Assembly (NCBI GenBank): GCA_964035575.1
Contig: OZ037874.1
Location: 1,178,001-1,242,000, forward strand
Direction of reading: 5' to 3'
Length of the DNA: 64,000 bases
Source of the DNA: Rhynchopus sp. YZ270_cl-10
Lineage: Eukaryota > Euglenozoa > Diplonemea > Diplonemida > Diplonemidae
Part shown: piece after piece, positions 46,801 through 57,151 of the stretch
Layout: each line of letters starts with the position of its first letter
Position numbering within the stretch: the stretch's first letter is position 1
Program-made: the position numbers and the translations under genes
The notes under the pieces: generated by a model
What the model saw: only the letters and a program-made list of their open reading frames with translations
Database searches by the model: none
Told to the model about the DNA's origin: nothing

Positions 46801-48036
46801 TCCCCGAGACACAGGCACCTGCAACACCCGCTCCTCTGACACAACCACCTGTGACGGATGCATCAGAGACGGACATACCTCAAACACAAACACCTGTCAC
46901 ATCAGCACCCATGACACAGACACCCGTGACACACCCATCCGACAGCGAAACGCCAGCGACATCTGTTCCTGAGACACAGGCACCTGCAACACCCGCTCCT
47001 CTGACGGAAGCACCTGCGACTGATGCACCTGGGACACAAGCACCTGACACATCAGCACCCGTGACACAGACACCTGAGACACACCCATCCGACAGCGAAA
47101 CGCCAGAGACATCTGTCCCCGAGACACAGGCACCTGCAACACCCGCACCTGTGACGGATGCATCAGAGACGGACATACCTCAAACAGAAACACCTGTCAC
47201 ATCAACACCCATGACACAGACACCCGTGACACACACATCCGACAGCGGAACAGCAGAGACACTTGTACCTCTGACATACCCACCTGGTGTGACAGAAACA
47301 CCAGCACAGACATCAGCCCCACCTCTGACCCCAGTGTCCGCGAAGGACACGACACTGCCCGCCACAGCTGTGCCTGCAACAGCAGCACTGCCAACGCAAC
47401 CGCCAACGGCACAGCCTGATGACGGACGCCTACCACCCTCACCAAGGGGCAGTGCGACTGTGGAGCCTGCGACAGAGGAGACAGACACACCGCTGCTGAG
47501 CACAGCATGGATTGTGGGCATCGTTGCTGGAGTGCTCACGTGCATCCTGTGCTGTGTGGGGGTGGGTGTGGTCTTCTGCAAGCCGGCGAAGAAGAGCTCG
47601 AGCTATGAGGTATGTTGTACACTCAGATCAGACGAATGCAACGACACATGATGACACACATGACACACATGACACACATGACACACATGACACACATGAC
47701 ACACATGACACACATGACACACATGACACACATGACACACATGACACACATGACACACATGACACACATGACACACATGACACACATGACACACATGACA
47801 CACATGACACACATGACACACATGACACACATGACACACATGACACACATGACACACATGACACACATGACACACAGAACTACCATGACGAGTCGCTGAT
47901 GCCTGAAGGAGACGAAGGGGAGGCCGTGTGTCTGGACAACATGGACAACAAGCGTGCGTTGCGTCAAGAACCCCACGTCATGACGTATTGCGAAATGAAC
48001 GGACCTTTTCGCGTCAAGACACAGATACCTGCCTGA
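43818..48036 (+). CDS. Array gene D: surface family member with extended cytoplasmic tail
   Basis: Join 43818-47609 and 47878-48036, 1316 residues. The ectodomain is C type with private loops: APGTYSAV (domain 1), QQPPSSACNVTVEW (domain 3), VVWSSFHSMTRDFTW (domain 4), DPGLLGRC (domain 5), TSDFKWGGLAN (domain 6). The stalk holds a higher-order 315-bp duplication: a 150-bp plus 165-bp pair starting near 46305 recurs at 46620. The juxtamembrane LVPLTYPPGVT segment is present. The usual terminal codons TAT TGA read TAT TGC here, so the tail runs on for 15 more residues (CEMNGPFRVKTQIPA) to the next stop. The intron is 268 bp, the longest of the five. Confidence 0.9.
47610..47877 (+). other. 268-bp intron of gene D, 9-bp minisatellite expanded
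   Basis: Equals 49 + 3 + 24 x 9 bp; the extra 3 bp is a second ATG-like triplet (CATGATGACA) at the start of the array, shared with gene E. Confidence 0.78.
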
Positions 48037-48312
48037 ACTGGTTGGTCTTCTACGGTCGTCTGCACCTGCAGTCTGTTGATGTGTCTGTTAAAAACTTCAT
48101 GTTCTGTTATGTCGTGTGTGTACAACTGTTTGTAGGCATGTACGGCATTCATATTTCAAGCATCCTCTATTTTAGGTGTTTACACGAACCCACGTATTTC
48201 CCATTTGTCTGAGTGATACTATTCGCGACATGTAACACACCAAAAGACCCCTATTTATGTTGTGCTCAACCTTGGATCTCCCCCTCCCTCTACTTTTTTT
48301 TTCTATGTGTGA
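48037..48312. repeat. Array 3' flank after gene D, left part
   Basis: Matches the 3' flank unit until ATGTGTGA at 48312, where the next element breaks it; continued at 49557. Confidence 0.75.
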
Positions 48313-49556
48313 GGGTACTCTCACTTTTTCTTTTGTTTCTTGTCCCCGCCCGCTCGGATTTTTCAGGGAGGGGGAAAAAAAAAAAGTGGGCAAAAAAAAA
48401 AAAAGTGTACAGGGTTTCCACCAAGGTGGACCGGGGTGGGACCATGCCCACCCCTTATTTTTTCCAGAAAATCCGGATTTTCACAGGGTTCGGGGGGGTA
48501 CATGGTGACCCCCGAGAAAAATGGGGTTTGGAGGTTGTAGATGATTCCGCAAACCCGTGGTCATGCGACCAGAGCATTTGGCACGTTGTAGCCGGGCAAG
48601 TAGTGGAGTTCATCCTCGGGTGTCTACACTAATACAACCAAGTTTTCAAAAAAGTTGTTTCATATACTAACTATTCTAAAAAAGAAAAAAAGTAGCGTAC
48701 CGTGCGCCTGCGGCGCTGTGTTGCTGACTACTGCAACATCCCCACAAGGTAGAGAACTGCACGCTCCAATCTGAGCCCCACGGTGGCAATCGGCTCGTGC
48801 AATCAAAAGAAAATGGCACGAGTAAAAAAAGTTGGTAACGTGCGCCTGCGGCACTGCCTGTTCCCTTTCTGTTTCTACAGGCAAACACTTGCCCCCTTTA
48901 CCTTACACTGACGGGTTTTGACCAAAACCAAGAACTTGTCCATTTCGGCAAATTGACCCCACCACACAACGGACGGATTCAGGAAATGCAAATGCCGGTG
49001 TTTTCGGGCACTTTTGTGTTTTCAGACGTCAGGATCAGGGAGAGAAAATCTGGATTTGGGATTTACCCTACATGGATTTTGACCAAAACCAAGAATTTGG
49101 CCATTTCGGTAAAGTGACCCCACCCTGGCCACCACAGCGCGGACGGGTTCCGGAAATGCCAACCGTGGTACGTTTTGGGGCTGAAAACCCACTTTTTTCA
49201 GGGGAAAAAATTGCTTCCAAAATGTCGGAATTTTCCGAATTTTCCGGAAAATTTCCAGAATTAGACTGAAAATGACCCTTGTTTACGAGTATGGGTTCAT
49301 ATTTTGCGAAAATTTAAGTCACTGAAATTTTGTCCATTTTTCCGAATATTCCCCACCACAAGCCGGGATTGGCTCGGAACTGCAACAAAACGCCCTCTTG
49401 GGTGGAAAAATACCACACAGGGTTTTTTTCCCCCTTCACTTTTTTTTCCCTCCACTTTTTTTTTTTTTTTGCTTCACTTTTTTTTTCCCGCCCGCCCGCT
49501 CGGATTTTTGGGATACCCAAGGACAAGAAACAAAAGAGTGTAAAGTGTGAGTACCC
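48313..49556. mobile_element. DNA element with 3-bp target duplication, 1244 bp
   Basis: Ends GGGTACTCTCAC and GTGAGTACCC are complements (one mismatch); complementarity continues through TTTTGTTTCTTGTCC and CGGATTTTT. Flanked by TGA on both sides (48310-48312; 49557-49559). The empty site GTGTGACCCAAAAATAAAG is present after genes A, B and C. GGG ends and a 3-bp duplication resemble PIF/Harbinger-type elements, but no transposase is present and TGA is not their usual target. Contains three reversed dispersed-repeat copies (about 48915-48995, 49075-49165, 49325-49385). Confidence 0.82.
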
Positions 49557-49845
49557 TGACCCAAAAATAAAGTGAATACATACGTGGGCTTACCTGCATC
49601 CACCTTTTTAGAAGATGTGTTCTGTGAGTCAACACAGGCTTTCATCTTTGCAAAGCATTCTTTTTGCCCATAAAATGGTGTGATTGTAAATAAATAGCCA
49701 TGACGTTTTCCCTTTGTTATTTCATAGAATGCAACGAGGCCTGAATGCCTGAAAATGGGCATGTCTGGAAATTCTATCTGTGACTGAGGTGTATTTGGGA
49801 TGACTTAGGTTTAAGTATGACTGAGCCACGCCTGAGTATTTATGT
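49557..49845. repeat. Array 3' flank after gene D, right part
   Basis: Continues the broken flank to about 49684, then diverges. Confidence 0.7.
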
Positions 49846-50190
49846 TACAGTAAGGCAACAAACATCGGTGGGGTAAAAACCCTCCTTAGAGCTTTGAAAT
49901 CCCAAAATCCACCTTAGTTTTTACCCCTCCGGTGTTTTTACCCCACCTATGTTCCTACCCCACCGGTGTTTATACCAGTGGATGTCATACTTTGGGGTAA
50001 CATGGAAAATATGGAGAAATGAGGTGAGATATTGGGGAAAAGGGTGGGGCTTGCCATCAAAATTCTCATGTCCAGGGGTAAAAACACCGGTGGGGTAAAA
50101 ACATCGGAGGGGTAAAAACCCTCCTTAGAATTTTGAAATCCCAAAATCCACCTATATTTTTACCCCACCGATGTTTGTTGTCTTACTGTA
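49846..50190. mobile_element. TA-flanked miniature element, copy 2
   Basis: 345 bp including TA at both ends; TIR TACAGTAAGACAACAAACAT (G for A at one base on the left). Same family as 5930-6070, with the GGTGGGGTAAAAAC motif many times. Confidence 0.85.
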
Positions 50191-50735
50191 TGTGGACAAA
50201 TACTTTGTGGTGGGAAATGATTAAAACATCTGAGACTTGTCGTTTATTCCTTTCCCCTATTGTCGTGCACTCACCTCATTTCTGTACTTCAGGCTAAGGG
50301 TTTTTCCCTTTTGACATCCATTTCTGTACGTTTTGGGGGTAGAAAAAAAAGTCTTTTTTGTTTTTTATTTGCATGTCAAAGGAAACAAAAAACCGAACTT
50401 AACCTTTAAAAAACCTCCTGCCTGATAGTGCGTATGACGTGGGTAACGTACCAACTAAACAAAAGATGAAAGGGGTTTTTATTATTTCCAGGCCTTAGCG
50501 AGGCCGGTTCGGCCTCGTTGCATTGTATGATATTTTCACACTTTTGTATTTTAAACCCCTCGCACACCCTTCCGCCCTTTTGTTGTTTTCACTGAATAAT
50601 ATGCCCCATTCCCTCTTATTTAAGAGAGCGTCTTGGTTCAGCCTTAACTCTGCAGCCTGAAGAATAAAACAAATAATGGAGCACATCTTCGTCATGTGTA
50701 CTGCTGCTGCAATAAAGATATGATTACATACAATA
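50191..50735. repeat. Array flank mosaic before gene E
   Basis: 50195-50500 is a diverged late 5' flank unit. A short GC stem (GCGAGGCC-GGTTC-GGCCTCGT) lies near 50495-50520. From 50520 a further 3' flank unit starts (TTTTGTATTTTAAACCCCTC) and runs to about 50718. No gene. Confidence 0.65.
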
Positions 50736-50928
50736 CTAAAAGGAAATTGAACACCGCACCCCAACTCCCTTCCGTTTTTTATTCTGGGACGGGTTGGAGT
50801 AGAGCCACATTTCACCGACAGGTCGAGGTGTGTGCGTTTCACCACAACCTCTCCCTTTTGTCTTTATTATTTTTGTTGCTTTCGAAAAAAACACAAAAAG
50901 GAAAAGTAGGAGTGCGGTTTCAATTTCA
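50736..50928. mobile_element. Small MITE-like insert, relative at 59524-59625
   Basis: Inverted ends GAAATTGAACACCGCACCCC and GGAGTGCGGTTTCAATTTC. The host sequence (GCAATAAAGATGCAACTCAGCGG near 59160) is interrupted here. A shortened relative lies in reverse at about 59524-59625. Confidence 0.6.
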
Positions 50929-51357
50929 ACTCAGCGGTACAATGATCTGGTGTTTTTTCCCCCTTGCACTTTCGTTGAATCACTATGAAAGTGCCTTTTT
51001 GCATCCCTTTGACACATGTTGGTTCCGTGAGGGTTAAATGCACAATTATTAAAGCAAGGATTTTTTTACTTTTGAGCATCTGTTGCAGGTTTAGAATTGT
51101 GCCTAATTCGCAAGTCTGGAAACGGTGTTACAAGATGTGCGTGCACGAGAGACACAGGTAAAAGACAAAGATCTGCACATACACCACTATTCTGCCTCAT
51201 TACTGTACCAACCTGCTTTATGTGTTTTAGCCCATCACCCAAATAGACCGACCTGCTGTTGCATAGTTTCCACTTCCAGCTGTGGAATACTACAGGAACG
51301 TCTTATCCAACACTCCTCCAAGTTTTCCCCTTTCCCCTCTTTTTTCTTTCTTTTAAT
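50929..51357. other. Array spacer, no gene seen
   Basis: Middle-spacer sequence and then the start of a 5' flank unit (AGCTGTGGAATACTACAGGA at 51279), which is interrupted after TTCTTTTAAT near 51357. Confidence 0.5.
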
Positions 51358-52290
51358 CAGCATCCGAACGCGCGTGTTATGTGTTATGTGTTATGTACTG
51401 TCTGTAATGTATCTACACATACCTCGGCTACTCGATGTTTGACATCAATTTCTTTTACTTTTAATCCTATCTGTCAGCGAAAACCACTCCCACCCCACCC
51501 CCAATACAGAAACCTGTTTTTTGTCCCCAGACGTTCCCCCTGTTTAGGATACGGAGTGCGTTTTTGTTTGTCCTTTTTGTTGGTCCTGGGCTGGACCTTT
51601 AATTGCATGGTCCGTTCCTCCAGAAACTCTATGAAGTGTTGACCGCTCGAACCGATGTCTCCTACCTGAGAGATTGCAAAACAGGAGGCGAGGAGGGGTA
51701 AGCGGGGTGTTTTGCCTTCAGGGTCTGTTTGTTTTTCAGCAACCCTGCGCCTCTTCTTAAAGCTAGCCATAGCCTTTGTCTTTCTTTTTGGGTATGCGGG
51801 ACTCTCCCCCTTGTCCTCAGGGTGCTCAATGTCCCTGCCCCTTCCCTAAGCAAAGTTAAACCCTGGCAGGGTATATAAATGCTGGGCCGTGGCTGCCCCA
51901 GGCTATGACGGGTGTTCGCACCCGTACTGCCTGTAAGGACATCGTTGATCCCTGAGAGAAAGGGTGAGGCCTAACTGTCGGTACAGACCTGCGAAGAGAG
52001 CTAGATGTTGTGACACCCCCCCTTTTTTTATGTTGGGTTTCTGCTCTCTTCGACAATCGTTCACTAAGAGTTGGGTTGAAACGAACGGGAGTAGCCTGTA
52101 AGCTCACAACTCTACAGCGGCAGATGGGCCGCCGGCTGACTAGCGATTGTGTACCGCCCTCGTTCTCTTAAGGTACGGTACGAGCAAGGCATTAGGGCTC
52201 CTTTTGACATCTACTGTTGTAGGCCGCAGGTTAGTTGTGCTTTCATGGTGGCTGGCAGCAGTCGGAGGTGCCTGCATCAACAACTGCAGT
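51358..52290. mobile_element. Insertion of unknown type in the 5' flank of gene E
   Basis: About 930 bp absent from the same flank before C and D, where CTTTTAATATCAAAAACTTC is continuous. TTCTTTTA lies on both sides. It contains GGTATATAAATGC (TATA-like, near 51872) followed by GC-richer sequence with short stems. It could be a lone terminal repeat of a retroelement or a captured promoter segment; no coding part is present. Family and limits are uncertain. Confidence 0.35.
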
Positions 52291-53122
52291 TTCTTTTACC
52301 ATCAAAAGCTTCATAAAAACCCATTAAAACCCCCTCTTTTTGCTTTTCTTTAAATCACGAAAACTTCATAACCCAATCAAACCCCCTTTTTTATCCTTCG
52401 GAAACGGTGCAACGGTGGCCTTGTTACCCTTGTGACAAGCAGAGCAACAAGCTCTTTCCTTCTTACTTTTGTAACGTTTTGCCTAACAAGCAAATCACAA
52501 CAACCGCCTGAGCTTTTGCACGCTCCCGTTTTCCACCTCTCAGATGTTCTTGGACCATAACAACCATTATGAGAGGCAGGTTTAGGACATACCTGTTTTC
52601 TTAACCACCATACAGTTTTCATTTGTATCTGAACCCCTCACATACACTTCCCTCCCTAAGGGAACGATTTTGAACCACAAATCGAACCCCCGAAAAAGCA
52701 TACAGCAGAGCTACCCTTTTCGGGTTCATATCACGAAAGGGGTTGCAGGACTGCATAGTTGCGTCCCTCCCACCCACGGTGCATCAGTAATTTGTACCAA
52801 GGCTACACTGTCACGAGATGTGATTCCTTATAAGCCGGAGCTTGCGATTCCACAGAGATTTGAGGATCTTGGAAACTTTGGGGTCACAGCGTAATGAAGC
52901 TTCTTGGCTAATCCTGGGCGGTGGTCGTGGATGAAATCACCCTGAAAATGGGTACCTGCCGGTGGGATGACTTCCTTCTGAAGGCAGAGCTGAAAGACAG
53001 TGCAGTTATTCCCATCACAGAGCGACACACCGTACACTAAGAACCCCACACACCACACTTTCACATACTCCTGCTGCACACATCTCTCTTCACACCCGCC
53101 AGATTCCAAAACTGTTTCAACA
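52291..53122. repeat. 5' flank of gene E
   Basis: Resumes the 5' flank unit (CCTTCGGAAACGGTGCAACG), then a segment (52630-52790) also found at 59745-59890, then the gene fragment at 52818-53023 and the A/B/E-type leader. Confidence 0.7.
52818..53023 (+). pseudogene. Fragment of an ELAPOR-like gene in the 5' flank of gene E
   Basis: About 205 bp match 61779-62032 of the gene at the right end, starting at ATGTGATTCCTTATAAGCCG. About 45 bp present in the full gene are missing in the middle. It covers the left part not kept in the gene B fragment, so the B fragment may be a shorter descendant of the same insertion. Confidence 0.88.
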
Positions 53123-56100
53123 ATGTTGTTGCCTCTGTGTGCCCTGCTGTGTGCAGCCGCATCCCCAGGCTCAGGTGCTGTTGTGCTTCCAACAGACCCG
53201 CCGACACCTGCACCGCCGACAGTGGCGCCTCGGACGTACGTGCCAGCGGAGACTGCGTGCCTGGAGTACAGCACGGCGCAGGCAGGGAGCTTCAGCTACG
53301 AGGCAAGGACACTTGGCATGTACAATGTGTGCTGGCGCTTCCAGTGCCGCGGTGTGGTGTCCACCCACATTGAGGCAACGTCGGAGCGTGCAGACCGTGC
53401 GTTCCTGTCGCTGCTGAACGGTGCGGGGTACCAGCTCAACTCGCTGCAGGGTACACGTGAAGGCGTGCAGCGCAACTTCCGTGCAAGCTACCCCGCAGAC
53501 GGCGACATGATGTTGCGCTACAACGCCAGCGGCATGATCGACCACAACGTCGCATCCATGAACTTCAGCTTCACCTTCGACTGGACGTGTGACAACGCCG
53601 CTGTCACACCGCCCGCACCCAACACAAACAGTGCGGAGTGCCTCACGTTGGCACCCTCTGGCACGTACATCAGGTCCATTGTTGAGGTGGGGACACGGTG
53701 CTGGGTGGTTCCGTGCAACGGGACGCTGGAAATGACGTTTGACCTGGACGTGTACGAGGGTGCAGTTGTGAACGTGACTGTGGAGGGTGGCGACGGTGTG
53801 GGGCGGGCCTTCATGGACAGCTCGGGGCGGGTCACGGAGAAGTATGCGAACGAGGGGAACGCAAAGGTGTGGGCGACGAGTCTGCAGAGCGTACTTGAGG
53901 TGATGCTGTTTGCGATGTCCTGGGGGTGTGACGCACCTGCCCCAGCGTTGGTGCCACTTGGAGGCGGCACTCTGGCACCTACTGACACACCGAACCCTGC
54001 CTGCACACCCATCACCACCTCCCCACTGCAGATAAACACAGACGATACGCGACTCTATCGGTGCTGGCTGCTGCAGTGCACCGGCACGTTGCATCTGGAT
54101 GTGCGTAATGTGGGGGATGTGAGCGGCAAACTGTCCCTGCACAACAGCGATGGCTACGAGCTTGCTGCCTGGGAAATAGTTACAGAGCACATCGCAAGCT
54201 TCCCTGCAGACGGCACACTCAGTCTTGCATTCAAACCCGTCTCCATCCTAGGTTCTCTTACCGTCGAGTGGACCTGCGAGCCGGGTCCTCTCATCCCGCC
54301 AACACCAGGCTACGACAGCGCAGAATGTCTCACTGTGGCGCCCACAGGGAGTTACAAGCGGGTCGCCAAATTGGGGACTTCCTGCTGGATAGTGCCGTGC
54401 CACGATGCAGTCGATGTGAACTGGGATTTGGGTCTTGTTGATATAAGGGTGGGGGTCACCCTTTTCGACAGCACGGGGAGTGAGCTGTACACGACGAACA
54501 ACTCGTCTGCGTCCCGTACTGTGCCTGCTGACGGCCTTGTCAGAATCGTGGTATCGTACAATCTCACCTATTTCAGTTACGTCCGTCCAGTATTATATCT
54601 GGCCTGGGCCTGTGGTGGGGGCACGCTCCCAGCTCTGCCCACGTCGCGCCCAACGGAGGCACCAGCAACACTTGTACCCCCGACAGAAGTGCCTGTCGAA
54701 AAGTGCACAGCGCTGACGCAAAACCCATTCTCTTATTTTGTTCCCAAGATGACTGAAACGGTTGCCGAGTGCTTTACATTCATGTGCACAGGCACATTGC
54801 ACATTGAGGTGACAGGGAAATCGAATTCGCTTCTCTCCTGCATACGTACCCTGTCCCTGATCGACAGCCTTGGCTATGAGCTGGACTCAATCGTGAGCGA
54901 ATGGTATGTTGATGACTGGCAGTACAAACGGACCTACCCTGCGAACGGGCTGACGGTCCTGAGGTACAAGGAATTTCTGAATCCGTGGGCTTCAAACAAC
55001 CACCGTATAAGTCCCGGTGAACTAGCCTTCACCTTTGCTTGGACATGCGATGAGGCCCCTGAGATCCCACCTGCAGACGGTGTCAACGGTGAAGAGTGTC
55101 TGACGGTGGCACCTACCGGGAGCTACAGACGGTTATTGGAAAACGGACCCTTGACGCACTGCTGGGCGATCGAGTGCACAGGCACACTCGCCTTTGCATC
55201 GCAGACCGTGTTCTACGATAAGCACGGAGACATGCGCCTCGTCGACAGCACCGGACGCACTGTGTACACCATCGACGCACCCCATCTCGCTGTGGACTAC
55301 ACGAATTGGTCTTGCGACGTGCCCAAGGTAGACGTGTCCGTCTCCTTCCCCAACGAAGGTGTCTTCAAGGTCTATGTGGACGAGCTGCGTTGTGCTGACA
55401 CCTTCTTTACCGGACTGTGTGCGTTGAGAAGTCGCATCAGCATGGCCTGGAGCTGCAACGGGGAAGTGACCTTCGCACCAGACACAGAGGTGCCAGAGAC
55501 ATCAGTCCCCGAGACACAGGCACCTGCAACACTCGCTCCTCTGACACAACCACCTGTGACGGATGCATCGGAGACGGACATACCCCAAACACAAACACAA
55601 GCACCTGTCACATCAGCACCCGTGACACAGACACCTGACACACACCCATCTGACAGCGTCACGCCAGAGACATCTGTCCCCGAGACACAGGCACCTACAA
55701 CACTTGCTCCTCTGACGGGAGTACCTGTGACTGATGCATCAGAGACGGGCATACCTCAAACACAAACATTTGTCACATCAACACCCATGACACAGACACC
55801 CGTGACTCACCCATCCGACAGCGAAACGCCAGAGACATCAGTCCCCGAGACACAGGCACCTGCAACACTCGCTCCTCTGACACAACCACCTGTGACGGAT
55901 GCATCAGAGACGGGCATACCTCAAACACAAGCACCTGTCACATCAGCACCCGTGACACAGACACCCGTGACTCACCCATCTGACAGCGTCACGCCAGAGA
56001 CATCAGTCCCCGAGACACAGACACCTACAACACTTGCTCCTCTGACACAACCACCTGTGACGGATGCATCAGAGACGGGCATACCTCAAACACAAGCACC

Positions 56101-56843
56101 TGTCACATCAGCACCCCTGACACAGACACCCGTGACTCACCCATCCGACAGCGAAACACCAGAAACTTCAGTCCCCGAGACACAGACACCTGCAGTGTCC
56201 GCCAAGGACACGACACTGCCCGCCACAGCTGTGCCTGCAACAACAGCACTGCCAACGCAACAGCCAACGGCACAGCCTGATGACGGACGCCTACCACCCT
56301 CACCAAGGGGCAGTGCGACTGTGGAGCCTGCGACAGAGGAGACAGACACACCGCTGCTGAGCACAGCATGGATTGTGGGCATCATTGCTGGAGTGCTCAC
56401 GTGCATCCTGTTCTGTGTGGGGGTGGGTGTGGTCTTCTGCAAGCCGGCGAAGAAGAGCTCGAGCTATGAGGTATGTTGTACACTCAGATCAGACGAATGC
56501 AACGACACATGATGACACACATGACACACATGACACACATGACACACATGACACACATGACACACATGACACACATGACACACATGACACACATGACACA
56601 CATGACACACATGACACACATGACACACATGACACACATGACACACATGACACACATGACACACATGACACACATGACACACATGACACACATGACACAC
56701 ATGACACACATGACACACATGACACACAGAACTACCATGACGAGTCGCTGATGCCTGAAGGAGACGAAGGGGAGGCCGTGTGTCTGGACAACATGGACAA
56801 CAAGCGTGCGTTGCGTCAGGAACCCCACGGCATCACGTATTGA
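53123..56843 (+). CDS. Array gene E: mosaic surface family member
   Basis: Join 53123-56470 and 56730-56843, 1153 residues. Domains 1-6 are A/B type (MIDHNVASM, KPVSILGSL, LTYFSYVRPVLY). The end of the stalk is C type (PETQTPAVSAKDTT, no LVPLTY segment), the membrane span is A type (GIIAGVLTCILFC), and the intron and tail (GDEGE, MDNK) are D type. This patchwork is strong evidence for recombination or conversion between copies. Private changes: QINTDDTRLYRCW in domain 3, ETVAEC and SEWYVDDW in domain 5, ADTFFTGLC in domain 6. The stalk has about four units with a GIPQTQ variant. Confidence 0.9.
56471..56729 (+). other. 259-bp intron of gene E, 9-bp minisatellite expanded
   Basis: Equals 49 + 3 + 23 x 9 bp; shares the extra triplet with gene D. 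Confidence 0.78.
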
Positions 56844-57151
56844 TACGTATTGAACCGACCTTTTCGCGTCCAGAAACAGATACCTGCCTGAACTGGTTGG
56901 TCTTCTGCCCTCGTCTGCACCTGCAGTCTGTTGCTGTGTCTGTGCTAAAAACTTTGTATTCTGTTATGTCATGTGTGTTCCTTGTTTTCTTTCATCCCAA
57001 CTGTCTTATGTATTTCGTAAGACATTCATATTTCAAGCATCCTCTATTTTTTGGTGTTTACACGAACCCATTTGTCTGAGTGATACTATTTGCGACATGT
57101 AACACACCAAAAGACACCTATTTATTTTTTGCTCAACCTTCGATCGCCCCC
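56844..57151. repeat. 3' flank after gene E, left part
   Basis: Post-stop region like C and D, then the 3' flank unit to about 57140. Confidence 0.7.

Noticed and set aside
47640-47870. CRISPR-like array
   Set aside because: Head-to-tail 9-bp repeat without spacers; a minisatellite in a eukaryotic gene.
47603-47976. THMTHM, CHVCHV, SCVSCV and DTHDTH frames (also at 56464-56828)
   Set aside because: Translations of the 9-bp intron minisatellite.
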